A stretch of DNA of 41,365 nucleotides from a virus. A model generated the notes under the pieces. It made no database searches, was not told where the DNA came from, and worked only from the letters and a program-made list of their open reading frames with translations. The DNA lies in the IMG/VR virus record IMGVR_UViG_3300001533_000780, positions 1 to 41,365 of that record; one strand, written 5' to 3'. Position numbers and translations under genes: made by a program. Below are positions 8,651-17,605 of this stretch, in pieces; the stretch's first letter is position 1; the number at the start of each line of letters is the position of its first letter.

Positions 8651-8668
8651 TAAATGAAAATTTAAATT

Positions 8669-8707
8669 AAAAAACCTGATGAATATTCATATTCATCAGG
8701 TTTTTTT
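8669..8707. terminator. Bidirectional terminator, 18-bp perfect stem
   Basis: AAAAAACCTGATGAATAT (8669-8686) is exactly complementary to 8689-8706 across a 2-nt loop, with A and T tracts at either side. It lies between the convergent structural gene (ending 8650) and the T9SS cargo gene (ending 8732), so it can stop transcription from both directions. Confidence 0.85.
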
Positions 8708-8731
8708 AGGAAAGAGCAACGGTTTAACGAA

Positions 8732-9520
8732 CTACTTATAAACAACTTTTATTCTTGTTGTTTCATTATCCCAATTATAAATTTTCAAAATATATGTTCC
8801 TTTTTTTAGATCAATAAAATTTATAATTTTAGTATATTCAGTTTTTAAAAGTCTACCATCTATTGAATAAACTTCTGTTTTATCATAATTTTCTAATTCA
8901 ACATTAACATAATCTGTTGTTGGATTAGGATAAACATTTACATCAATTTGATTTATTGTTGCTGATTTTGTTTCACAATCAACACTTTTTACACCATCAT
9001 CATAACCTGAATTATAAATAGAATCTGTATTTACACTTTCTACACCATTATTAAATGCATCTATTGAATCTTGTTTTGTATAATCACAAGTATAATCCAA
9101 CTGACCTTGATCATAACCATTGTTATATGCATCAATTGTGTCTTGTTCTACATAATCACAAGTAGTTTCAATTATTGGTGTTCTAGAAACATTAATTAAT
9201 TGTCCACCAAACACATTTGTTTTTATTCTAATTATATTTTCATAAAATATTAATAAGGTTTCACTATCATCATCTATTGTGGTATCAATAATGTATTCAA
9301 CAAATTTTAATGAATCATTAACATATTCTAAACAAGTAATGTTTATTTTTATATCCCCTTTTCCAAACAAAAAATCAAAAGTTATAGGTTCATAAAATAG
9401 ATATTCCCAATATGAAAATTCTTCATAATTAACACCAATAGCATCAACTTCACTAAGATCAAATCCAAATGTAGTTAAACTAAAAAACCCTAATATAATT
9501 CCTAAAATAATCTTTTTCAT
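8732..9520 (-). CDS. Secreted protein with T9SS C-terminal sorting domain
   Basis: The 262-aa protein begins with a classical signal peptide, MKKIILGIILGFFSLTTFG. Residues about 121-182 hold Cys-spaced repeats (CDYVEQDTIDAYNNGYDQGQ, then CDYTKQDSIDAFNNG). Residues 189-262 form a type A Por/T9SS sorting domain: VYPNPTTDYVNVEL, VYSIDGRLLK, IDLKKGTYILKIY and the C-terminal TTRIKVVYK. In Bacteroidota this domain directs export through the type IX system and is then cleaved for surface anchoring or release. I use the ATG at 9520 rather than an in-frame TTG at 9529. It has its own host-type promoter and a terminator, like an autonomous accessory gene. The function of the mature region is unknown. 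Confidence 0.85.
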   Translation of the reverse strand: MKKIILGIILGFFSLTTFGFDLSEVDAIGVNYEEFSYWEYLFYEPITFDFLFGKGDIKINITCLEYVNDSLKFVEYIIDTTIDDDSETLLIFYENIIRIKTNVFGGQLINVSRTPIIETTCDYVEQDTIDAYNNGYDQGQLDYTCDYTKQDSIDAFNNGVESVNTDSIYNSGYDDGVKSVDCETKSATINQIDVNVYPNPTTDYVNVELENYDKTEVYSIDGRLLKTEYTKIINFIDLKKGTYILKIYNWDNETTRIKVVYK

Positions 9521-9562
9521 AATTTTCAATTTTTAAATTTTACAATATATTTTTAATTAGTA

Positions 9563-9594
9563 CAAATATACAAAAAAATTTTTTAATATACAAA
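9563..9594 (-). promoter_or_regulatory. Bacteroidota-type housekeeping promoter for the T9SS cargo gene
   Basis: On the minus strand a -33 element TTTG (9591-9594) and a perfect -7 element TATATTTG (9563-9570, consensus TAnnTTTG) are separated by 20 nt, the arrangement recognised by the Bacteroidota primary sigma factor. The start codon lies about 43 nt further on. Phage-type TATATAAAAG motifs are absent here. Confidence 0.65.
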
Positions 9595-9657
9595 TTTTTT
9601 AACAAAAAAATTATTATAATAATTAATTTATTCTATCAATTAAGTCATCATCAATAT

Positions 9658-9726
9658 TTACATTAATATATTTTCATTAAATTTTTTAAATTGATTATAT
9701 GTTGTATAAGAATGAGTTGCTTTCAT
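9658..9726 (-). pseudogene. Truncated N-terminal remnant of a paralogue of the 2397-2972 gene
   Basis: A 22-codon frame reads MKATHSYTTYNQFKKFNE and then stops. It aligns residue by residue with the start of the unknown protein at 2972 (MKAIHLYTTYNQFKTFYNEN). Nothing recognisable of the remaining 170 residues is seen downstream. It is best explained as the stump left after a duplicate was deleted or replaced. Confidence 0.7.
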
Positions 9727-9776
9727 TAAAACTTAAATTATGTTTTATTATATAAAATAAAAATAAAATTGTTTTA

Positions 9777-10469
9777 ATGTTAAAGTTTAGTCAATTTAAA
9801 AGTGCATTTGAAGAAAGAAATAAATCTTTAATTTCAGAAGGTTTAATAAATTCAATATCTTATAGTTTATTTATTGATAAATTAGAAGATATCTTAAATA
9901 AAAATAATATGAATTATTTTAATGTAGTAAAATTTGATGATGGAATTAAATTAATTGATTTGAAACCTTTTAAAAATAAAAATTTTTATAATGATTTAAT
10001 TTCATTATTAAATTTATCTGGATATTATATATCTAATTATGAAAAAGATAAAAATAACATTAAATATGATAACATTGGAATAAAGACATATATGAATTCA
10101 AATAATTTAACTATTATATTTAATAAAAAATTTGATTATTTAGATTTTGGAATTAAAATAAAATTATTTCACGTTACTGATGAAAAATTTATAAATAAAA
10201 TAAGGAAAAATGGATTAATTCCAAAAACAAATAAAATGATTGATAATCATCCACATAGAATATATTTATTTGATAATATAAAAGATATGGATTTTTTTAT
10301 TGAACAAAAAATCAAATATGATAAAACATTTGAACCCAAGAAATTAGAAATTAATGTTAAATCTTTACCTAAATTAAAATTATATAAAGATCCAAAATAT
10401 CCTAATGTAGATGTATATTACACTTATGATAATATTCCATCATATTGTATTGATATATTAAAACAATAA
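9777..10469 (+). CDS. ADP-ribosyltransferase-fold (KptA/DarT-like) candidate with CTS-like leader
   Basis: The last third of this 230-aa protein has the layout of small ART-fold proteins. KLFHVTDEKFINKIRKNGLIPK (129-150, H132) resembles the first strand and helix that bind NAD. RIYLFDNIKDMDFFIEQ (161-177) and LEINVKSLPKLKLYKD follow, and the end is VYYTYDNIPSYCIDIL. Some relatives transfer ADP-ribose; others (KptA/Tpt1) remove RNA 2'-phosphate. The first 22 residues form a leader with a canonical-looking I-S-E/G site at 19-22, like T4 internal-protein propeptides. A broken second copy of its C-terminus lies just downstream. No search was possible, so the fold call is moderate. Confidence 0.5.
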   Translation: MLKFSQFKSAFEERNKSLISEGLINSISYSLFIDKLEDILNKNNMNYFNVVKFDDGIKLIDLKPFKNKNFYNDLISLLNLSGYYISNYEKDKNNIKYDNIGIKTYMNSNNLTIIFNKKFDYLDFGIKIKLFHVTDEKFINKIRKNGLIPKTNKMIDNHPHRIYLFDNIKDMDFFIEQKIKYDKTFEPKKLEINVKSLPKLKLYKDPKYPNVDVYYTYDNIPSYCIDILKQ

Positions 10470-10495
10470 AAGAATTAAAAAACAAAACTAAATTT

Positions 10496-10577
10496 TTTAA
10501 AGAACCTTATTATGAAAAGGGTTTATACTTATAATAATATTCATCCAAAATATATCACAAATATTCTTAATTATTAA
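10496..10577 (+). pseudogene. Frameshifted C-terminal remnant of a second ART-fold gene
   Basis: FKEPYYEK in one frame (10496-10519) and VYTYNNIHPKYITNILNY-stop in the next (10521-10577) together align with the end of the preceding gene (YKDPKYPN, VYYTYDNIPSYCIDIL). The frame change falls near 10520. An ATG at 10512 would give a 21-aa peptide, but homology indicates decay of a duplicate. The rest of 10470-10668 shows only A+T-rich sequence and the promoter motif at 10641. Confidence 0.6.
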
Positions 10578-10640
10578 GATTTAATTTTTTTTATATTTAA
10601 AAATGTAAATATAATTTTTATTTAAGTCATTTATATTTAA

Positions 10641-10650
10641 TATATAAAAG
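10641..10650 (+). promoter_or_regulatory. Putative phage promoter TATATAAAAG
   Basis: The motif lies 28 nt before the ATG of the 1609-aa structural gene. It is the best match to the shared phage motif in the window (compare 24907, which is identical). Confidence 0.5.
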
Positions 10651-10668
10651 AAATTTTAAATATATTTA

Positions 10669-13600
10669 ATGTCTAATGATAAAAGTTTTCAATTATTAAG
10701 AACAAATCCAGCTTTAACTGGAAATGTTAAAGTAGTAGTAAATTCAGAATATAAATTATTTTTAGAATCTTATAATTCTAATAAAATTTTAACAAAAGAT
10801 AAATATAAACATTTTATATTTAATAAAGATCAAATATATGATGTAATCGTATCAAATTTTTTTAATAATTTATCTTCTGATATTGTTTTTGATGTTAAAA
10901 TTAATGAAGATAGAAAGTCTGATGTAATGTTTACTGAATATAAAAATCAGTTTTCAACAATTTATTTTGCGGGTGCTTCAAATATTGAAGATCAATGGCA
11001 TAAAGAAGAATTTGAATATAATGCACCACTTTATATTAAACAAGATGAATTACCAGAAGGATTTGTAATTTTAAGAGTAGATAATCCAGCAATTTTTAAT
11101 GAAACAACAGGTTATATATTAGATAATATTAATAAAGATAATTTTAGAGAAGAAATAATAGATAAATGGAAATTTGTATCTTTAATGGATATGACATCTG
11201 ATAATGATTTGGGACATTGGATAAATTCTAATTTTGTTGAAAATGAAAATTATCCTACTAAATCTTTTGAATTTGATTCAACTTTATCAGATAATCCAAC
11301 TTGGTATGGTTTAGTGTATACTAATGGTTATTGGGGAAGTAGAAAATCATTTATTCATGATTTTATTGAATATGATCAACCACATTTTAAATTAGAAAAA
11401 TATATAACAGACGGATTTAAAAATAATGAAGTTATTTATCCACATATAATAAATTTTAAATTTTTATTTGATGACACACCAGCTTCACCTTTTGAATTAA
11501 AAAAATGGAGTATAAATAGATATTATGGATTTTATATACAACAATTAGATTTAATAACAAATTTAACTTCTTATAATCCACCAGATATAGCAACAGGGGT
11601 TACAATAACTAATAATATATTTGTTTCTGAAGAAAATTTTAAAGAATCAATATATCCTTTTAAAGAAAAATTTAATGAAAATAAAGAATATTATATTTAT
11701 GCTAAAAATGATTTACATAAAGTAGAAAGAGTAATAGAAAATAATAAAGAAGTATATAAGATATTATCAAAAGAAAATATTTCAATAGAAGATATAAATA
11801 AAGATAAAGTAATAAATATAAATTATAATTCTGTAAATAGAACTTCTTATGAAAATACTATTGAAGGAAGATTTTCAAATTTAGAAATAGATCCTTATGT
11901 AAATAAAAATGGTAGTAGAGAAGGATTATATGGTGATTTATATTTAATTAAAATAAAAGATAAATTTCATGTTTTAAAATATAGAAATAATTTAGATACT
12001 ATTATATTTACAAGTGGTGGAACTATATTTGAAAATACAGGAAATACAAATGATGTGGTTGGAAATAAAAATTATATATTTACTGCTTCTAATTCAGGTA
12101 TAACTGTTTATGATTGGGAAGGTGAGATTTTATTACAAATTAATGAATCTAATTCTGATTTACCTTCAAATATTGTAAATTCATTATTTTTAAAAAATAA
12201 TATATTATATGCAGGAACTGATAATGGTATTTGGTATAAATCTTTTTCTAATTTTACTTTAATTGGAAATAATATTATAAATACTAACAATTCTAATATT
12301 CCTTGTAATAAAGTAAATAAAATTTATTATAATAATTATATAGTTGCTGGATGTTATAATAGTGGTAATACTAAAAATTATTGGTGGATAAATAATATAA
12401 ATGAATTTTCAGGATATACAAATGAATTATCAAATTTAATTATTCCAAATTCTTTTTCAATAGATAGAAATGATTTATATGTTGCAGAATCAAAAGTTAT
12501 AAGAAAATATTTTAATTTTAATCCTGTTACTTTTCTTGAATATTCTAATTCTACAAATTCATTATTACCAGATGCTATAATTAATGATATATTTGTTGAA
12601 GATGAAATTTTATATGTAGGAACAGATAATGGTTTTTGGCTTAAAAATGGTCCATTTGAAAGATTATTTAATTCTGAATTTGATATAGATCTTGGATCTA
12701 ATAAAGTTAAAAGAATTTATGTTAATTCTGATGACGGAATGGTATATTTAACAATTAATTCTGAAGGAACTTCAGGATCAACTGATGGAATATATTTTTT
12801 AAATTATTTTAATAATGAATTACAAAAATTTACTAATTCAAATTCAAATATATTACAAGAACCAAATAATTCAGTCATTATTCCAGGGGATGATGAAATA
12901 GCAATATCTTCAAATAACGGTTTTCAAATATTTAATTTACCTATAAATGTTTCTTCATCAACATTTAATTTTTTTGAATATTATTTAAATACTGACTATG
13001 CAATAAATTCAAATTCTGAATTTCTTGAATATTGGATAGAAAGTAGAAATTCAGATTTTTATAAAAAATATTCAACTAATGTAACACCTATTAAATATCC
13101 TATTTATAGATTAAGATTTAGTGATATAAAAGATTTTGATTTTAATAGGGTTAATTCTGAATATGCAAATTTTGATTATATGCAAGATAATGAATATTCA
13201 ACTACAGAAGAAGCTAAATTATATTCAATAAATTATAATGATAAATCTTTAGAAAAAGATTGGAGAAGATATGAAAGTGGTAGAGATAAAGGTAAAGTAA
13301 TAAATGTATCTTCTGAATATATAGCAAATGATGAATTGTGGGAGTTAGATGAAGATGGAAATATGACAGATATTTGGTCAATTAATCCAAAAATTTCTAA
13401 ATGGGGTTATGTAGATTCAATAGGACATGGTGATTATGTTTATAAATTAAATAATTCTTATAAAATAGGATCAAAATATAATCAAGGTGTTGGTATTTTT
13501 GAATCTAGTTCATATATAAAATTAAAAAATTTAGATTATTTTTATAGGGTAGGTGAATTAACTGAAAATAATGGACAAGATAATAAACATTTTTATTTTC

Positions 13601-15498
13601 AATCTAGAAATATTGAAACATCTTTATTAAATCCAGATTCTAGAAAATTTAATTTAGACCTTTATATAGAAAATGATTTTGATTATTTTATTTATTTTTT
13701 TGATAATTACATGAAACAAAGAGTAAATAATGATAATGATAATTTAAAATCTACACAAAAATATTCGATATTTAACAATGGTGATAATAATGAACCATCA
13801 TCAACAATATTAAATGATATAAATTATGAATTAATAAATATTGAAGATATTGTGTATGAAGAATATGAAGATGGTGATTTGTTTGTTAAAGAAATAGAAA
13901 GAAAAGAAAATGGTAATAATTATAATGGTTATAAATCTTCTATAATATTTAATCCATCATATGAATTTCAAAATTCTTCTTCAACTTCTGGAATAATAGA
14001 TGATATTATAATAAATCCATTAGTTTGGTATAATCCAATATATTTGGAAGGATATGATTTCTTTTTTAATCCTTTAACACCACCAGTTAGAGGATTTGAT
14101 AAAGCTATAAAAGAAAATATAAATTTAACATTTGATAGTTATTCAGGATTAACTTATTATATAGGAAAAGAAGTAAAAGTAAGAGAAATATGGGAAGAAA
14201 AATATAAGAATGAAAATAATTATGATGAAATTTTAGAATTAAAAAATTCTGGAAGATTATATTTAAAAATAGAAAATTCACAAACTGGAATAACATATTT
14301 ATCAGGACAAACATTTACAGATACAGATTTAAGAAATGACTATGTAATATTTTCTGGAGATACATATTATTCACAAGAAACATATGATAAATCAAAAAAT
14401 ATCATTCCAAATGATGAATTTTATGGTATATCAAATGGAACAGATGATTCATTTATATCTTTAATAGATTGGCAAGAAGAAGATTTTGAAAATAATTATG
14501 TGAATTGGATTACAAGTGGTGTTTTATATCAAATTGATAATACTCTTACAAATGAAGGAATAAGAGATACAAATGAAATTATAAACAATAAAAAAATAAG
14601 TATAGATGTATTTTTAAATGATGTTTTTAAAAATTGTTTAATAATAGTTAATTGTCCTATAACAATTAAGAAAGAATTAATAAGTTTAAATAATTATGAT
14701 GAATTTTTAGAAAATTATGGATTATATTATAATACAACATTTGATGAAGATCCTATTTATTATAGTGGATTAACACATAATTATATTTATAATTCAAAAA
14801 ATATAGTAGCTAAAAATTTCATTGAAACAATTAATAAAATAGTTGAACCTGAAGGATTTGAACAATTAACATATCATCATATTGATTCAAATAATAATTA
14901 TAATAAATATATTATGACTGGAGAAACCGTTTCACCTTTTATACTTCAAATTAAAAATCCTGTTAAAATTGAAACAAAAAAACATTCATATGATATAATA
15001 CCAATTAAAGGACCAGATCATAATATACTTGATTATGAAAAATCAAATTCTAAAAATAAATTAGGTGATGTTATCAATCAACCATTATCTAGAATATTTA
15101 TTAAAAATGAAAAAGATTTAAATTTATTAAAATTTTCAGAAGGTGAAATTAATTATCCTTTTAATTTTATTTATAGATATAATGGTTATTATGAACCTGT
15201 TTTTAAAAAAATTGAAATTTTTAATAAAATAGATTATAATGATGAAAATGGTGAAAAAATAATATATAAAGGAAATTATAAATTTGAAGATACATATATA
15301 AAATTTGGAAGTATGGATGAAATTGTTTATTCAAAAGTAAATGAAAATGGATCTGTTTTAAAATTAAAAGATGTTGAAGGTGATAAAAGTGTCTATCCTA
15401 TGATAGATGAATTTGGCTATAGTTTCGATTCTATATTTATTTTTAAATCTAATTGGGATTCAGATTTTTATATTAAAACTAATAAAAAAATTAAATAA
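10669..15498 (+). CDS. Giant baseplate/tail protein containing a Reg_prop-like beta-propeller
   Basis: This 1609-aa protein is one of the largest in the window and is followed after 3 nt by the next structural gene. The N-terminal 400 residues and the C-terminal 800 residues are Asn/Asp/Tyr-rich with no recognised fold. Residues about 465-760 contain propeller-type repeats: NILYAGTDNGIWYKS, ILYVGTDNGFWLKNG, EIAISSNNGFQIFNL, plus weaker blades between. These match the two-component-regulator propeller (Reg_prop) signature common in Bacteroidota sensors. In a virion protein such a domain probably binds a protein or glycan. A tail or baseplate location is inferred from size and context only. Confidence 0.65.
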   Translation: MSNDKSFQLLRTNPALTGNVKVVVNSEYKLFLESYNSNKILTKDKYKHFIFNKDQIYDVIVSNFFNNLSSDIVFDVKINEDRKSDVMFTEYKNQFSTIYFAGASNIEDQWHKEEFEYNAPLYIKQDELPEGFVILRVDNPAIFNETTGYILDNINKDNFREEIIDKWKFVSLMDMTSDNDLGHWINSNFVENENYPTKSFEFDSTLSDNPTWYGLVYTNGYWGSRKSFIHDFIEYDQPHFKLEKYITDGFKNNEVIYPHIINFKFLFDDTPASPFELKKWSINRYYGFYIQQLDLITNLTSYNPPDIATGVTITNNIFVSEENFKESIYPFKEKFNENKEYYIYAKNDLHKVERVIENNKEVYKILSKENISIEDINKDKVININYNSVNRTSYENTIEGRFSNLEIDPYVNKNGSREGLYGDLYLIKIKDKFHVLKYRNNLDTIIFTSGGTIFENTGNTNDVVGNKNYIFTASNSGITVYDWEGEILLQINESNSDLPSNIVNSLFLKNNILYAGTDNGIWYKSFSNFTLIGNNIINTNNSNIPCNKVNKIYYNNYIVAGCYNSGNTKNYWWINNINEFSGYTNELSNLIIPNSFSIDRNDLYVAESKVIRKYFNFNPVTFLEYSNSTNSLLPDAIINDIFVEDEILYVGTDNGFWLKNGPFERLFNSEFDIDLGSNKVKRIYVNSDDGMVYLTINSEGTSGSTDGIYFLNYFNNELQKFTNSNSNILQEPNNSVIIPGDDEIAISSNNGFQIFNLPINVSSSTFNFFEYYLNTDYAINSNSEFLEYWIESRNSDFYKKYSTNVTPIKYPIYRLRFSDIKDFDFNRVNSEYANFDYMQDNEYSTTEEAKLYSINYNDKSLEKDWRRYESGRDKGKVINVSSEYIANDELWELDEDGNMTDIWSINPKISKWGYVDSIGHGDYVYKLNNSYKIGSKYNQGVGIFESSSYIKLKNLDYFYRVGELTENNGQDNKHFYFQSRNIETSLLNPDSRKFNLDLYIENDFDYFIYFFDNYMKQRVNNDNDNLKSTQKYSIFNNGDNNEPSSTILNDINYELINIEDIVYEEYEDGDLFVKEIERKENGNNYNGYKSSIIFNPSYEFQNSSSTSGIIDDIIINPLVWYNPIYLEGYDFFFNPLTPPVRGFDKAIKENINLTFDSYSGLTYYIGKEVKVREIWEEKYKNENNYDEILELKNSGRLYLKIENSQTGITYLSGQTFTDTDLRNDYVIFSGDTYYSQETYDKSKNIIPNDEFYGISNGTDDSFISLIDWQEEDFENNYVNWITSGVLYQIDNTLTNEGIRDTNEIINNKKISIDVFLNDVFKNCLIIVNCPITIKKELISLNNYDEFLENYGLYYNTTFDEDPIYYSGLTHNYIYNSKNIVAKNFIETINKIVEPEGFEQLTYHHIDSNNNYNKYIMTGETVSPFILQIKNPVKIETKKHSYDIIPIKGPDHNILDYEKSNSKNKLGDVINQPLSRIFIKNEKDLNLLKFSEGEINYPFNFIYRYNGYYEPVFKKIEIFNKIDYNDENGEKIIYKGNYKFEDTYIKFGSMDEIVYSKVNENGSVLKLKDVEGDKSVYPMIDEFGYSFDSIFIFKSNWDSDFYIKTNKKIK

Positions 15499-15501
15499 AA
15501 A

Positions 15502-16218
15502 ATGAAAGAAAATTTAATATTAAAGCAATTTGAAACAGAAAGAGTTAATGGAACTTATGAATTAGAAGAATTTAAATGGTTTTTTGGATCAAAAATGTTA
15601 GAAATTGAAGATGAAATAATAATAGATGATAAAACAATTCAATATTCAGAAGAAGAAAAAACGGGTTTTCAATATTATGATTCAGAATCAAGAGGTGTAA
15701 ATGAAATGTTTTCTACACCTAATTTAAATAGTTTAAAAGAAGAAAATAATAGTATAAGTTTATTACCACAAAATGAAACAACATTAAAAAACAATACAAA
15801 ATGGAAAATTAAGATTAATATGAAAAACATAATTATAAATTATATTTTTTATAAATTAAAAGAAAGTAGAACTTTTAAAGGATTAAGTAAAGATAATTTT
15901 TTAAATAAAAATATTAATTTATCAATTAAAAATTATATAAAATTAAATGTTGTTGATAGATATAAATATAAAAATATAGATTTATATATTAAATATAATA
16001 ATATTGAACAAAGTCAAAATGTATTATCAGAAACAAAATTACAATTTAAAACTAATTTTAATCCTTTAATTAAAGAAAAAACTAATTTAATAAAAGATTA
16101 TACAACAAATAATGAATCTTTAAGAATTACAACATTAGATGTTTTATATAATCAAATTAGACCTTCAGATAAATATAATTTTGATTATTATTTTGATTTA
16201 TATTTTGAAAAAATTTAA
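15502..16218 (+). CDS. Unknown structural-operon protein
   Basis: The 238-aa protein begins MKENLILKQFETERVNGTY and starts 3 nt after the stop of the 1609-aa gene, so it is almost certainly co-transcribed and probably part of the same assembly. It has an acidic middle (EIEDEIIIDDKTIQYSEEE) and beta-type segments towards the end (LDVLYNQIRPSDKYNFDYYF). No signal peptide, membrane segment or enzyme motif is visible, and I do not recognise the family. Confidence 0.55.
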   Translation: MKENLILKQFETERVNGTYELEEFKWFFGSKMLEIEDEIIIDDKTIQYSEEEKTGFQYYDSESRGVNEMFSTPNLNSLKEENNSISLLPQNETTLKNNTKWKIKINMKNIIINYIFYKLKESRTFKGLSKDNFLNKNINLSIKNYIKLNVVDRYKYKNIDLYIKYNNIEQSQNVLSETKLQFKTNFNPLIKEKTNLIKDYTTNNESLRITTLDVLYNQIRPSDKYNFDYYFDLYFEKI

Positions 16219-16255
16219 ATAAATATTAATATATAATAAATAAAAAAAATTTAAT

Positions 16256-17065
16256 ATGATAATAAATTTTAAAAATTTTTTATTAGAAAAAGAAAAAATC
16301 ACAAGAAATTATTATATATTTGATTGGGATGATAATTTATTAGAAATGCCCACTAAAATTTATTTATATGATAAAAAACAAGATGAAATAATATCAGTAT
16401 CCACAAAAGAATTTGTCAATTATAGAAATGATGAAAATTATGATTATGTAGATTATTCTTTTATTGAATTTAGAGATGATGGTTCTAGAGGTAATCAAGC
16501 CTTTATTGAAGATATGATTGAAGCTTTAAATAATAAAAGATTTGCTAATAGTTGGGATGATTTTATTAAATGTTTAAGAAATGGTAGTTTATTTGCAATA
16601 GTAACTGCTCGTGGACATGATCCTATAATATTTAAAAAAGGAATAAAATATATTATTGAAAATATTTTAAATAAAGAAGATTATGAAAAAATGATTAAAA
16701 ATTTAATTTCATTTAGAAGTTTTTATGATACTGAAAATAATGAAAAAAATGAAAATGAATTAATAACAGAATATTTAGATAAATGTGGATATTATCCTAT
16801 AAATAATAAAAAAATATATGAAAAATTTAATTTAAATCCAGTTAAAAACCAGGAAAAATTAAAATTAGCATGTATAAATGATTTTATGGATAAAGTTAAA
16901 AAATTAAATATAATTGAGAAAACCACTCACTTTAATTATGATTATGATATTAAAATAAAATTTGGATTTTCTGATGATGATTATAAAAACGCTTCAATTG
17001 TTTCTAAATATGGAAAAGATATATCAGTTTATTATACTAAAAATTATAAAGAAAAAATAAATTAA
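16256..17065 (+). CDS. HAD-superfamily phosphatase with CTS-like leader
   Basis: In this 269-aa protein, YYIFDWDDNLL (19-29) is HAD motif I with nucleophile D23 and acid D25. FAIVTARG near residues 112-119 fits motif II (the T before ARG). FGFSDDDYKN near 238-247 fits motif IV, the Mg-binding acidic pair. The HAD fold predicts phosphoester hydrolysis; the substrate is not evident, but similar phage proteins act on nucleotides or polynucleotide ends. The first 12 residues, MIINFKNFLLEK, form the shared leader with L-L-E at 9-11, directly before the catalytic domain. It has its own promoter-like TATATAATAAATAA near 16230. Confidence 0.7.
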   Translation: MIINFKNFLLEKEKITRNYYIFDWDDNLLEMPTKIYLYDKKQDEIISVSTKEFVNYRNDENYDYVDYSFIEFRDDGSRGNQAFIEDMIEALNNKRFANSWDDFIKCLRNGSLFAIVTARGHDPIIFKKGIKYIIENILNKEDYEKMIKNLISFRSFYDTENNEKNENELITEYLDKCGYYPINNKKIYEKFNLNPVKNQEKLKLACINDFMDKVKKLNIIEKTTHFNYDYDIKIKFGFSDDDYKNASIVSKYGKDISVYYTKNYKEKIN

Positions 17066-17101
17066 TTATTTTTATATAAAATTAAATTATTTTAAACATT
17101 T

Positions 17102-17132
17102 TATATAAAATATATAAAATATATAAAATATA
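17102..17132 (+). promoter_or_regulatory. Three tandem 9-bp copies of the promoter motif TATATAAAA
   Basis: TATATAAAA occurs head to tail at 17102, 17111 and 17120 and ends with TATA, 9 nt before the ATG at 17141. The array may be several start sites or a slipped-strand expansion of the phage promoter in front of the recombination gene. Confidence 0.5.
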
Positions 17133-17140
17133 ATTTAAAA

Positions 17141-17605
17141 ATGGAGAAATCTAAAATACAAGAAAAACAAGATAAAATAGAAATACTTGAAGCAGAATTA
17201 ATGGAAGAAAGAAAAGAATGGAATCAAATTATTTCAAAATTATCAAAAGATATTAAGAAAGATTTAAATTATTGTATGATTTTAGAATCCGAATCTGTAT
17301 CTAGAAGACAAGAAATAACAGAAATAATAGGTAAATATTCTTATAAGATAAATAAAGCAATGCCAGGAATAAAACAAACAAAAAAGAATTTATGGGAAAA
17401 TTATGCAACTAAATATCAATTAAAATTAAATTCAACAGAAAAGAAAATGTTTACTGAATCTGATTTAAGATATGCAGAATCACAAGTACAATCTTATAAA
17501 AATCATATTGATTTTTTTATAGAAACAAGAAAAACTATGGATCATATTATATGGTCTGTTAAAAATAAAATTCAATTATATAATATTACAGAAATGATGG
17601 GATAG
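17141..17605 (+). CDS. UvsY-like recombination mediator candidate
   Basis: This 154-aa, highly charged, helical protein has the size and C-terminal pattern of T4 UvsY (137 aa). FTESDLRYAESQVQ is followed by a long helix (HIDFFIETRKTMDHIIWSVKNKI). UvsY loads the UvsX recombinase on ssDNA coated with gp32. Support comes from synteny: T4 keeps uvsY and uvsW close together, and here a UvsW-type helicase is the next conserved gene, separated only by an endonuclease. Residues 1-45 form a coiled coil. The end overlaps the convergent endonuclease by 30 nt. Sequence identity is too low to be certain by eye. Confidence 0.5.
   Translation: MEKSKIQEKQDKIEILEAELMEERKEWNQIISKLSKDIKKDLNYCMILESESVSRRQEITEIIGKYSYKINKAMPGIKQTKKNLWENYATKYQLKLNSTEKKMFTESDLRYAESQVQSYKNHIDFFIETRKTMDHIIWSVKNKIQLYNITEMMG

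Noticed and set aside
9521-9529. Start of the T9SS cargo at 9529
   Set aside because: That codon is TTG; the ATG at 9520 gives a standard signal peptide.
12108-14314. Two short minus-strand frames within the 1609-aa gene
   Set aside because: Both are antisense to a well-supported gene and have no leader or similarity.
17102-17132. CRISPR-like array
   Set aside because: The 9-bp units are directly adjacent with no spacers; no CRISPR array or cas gene was seen anywhere in the window.
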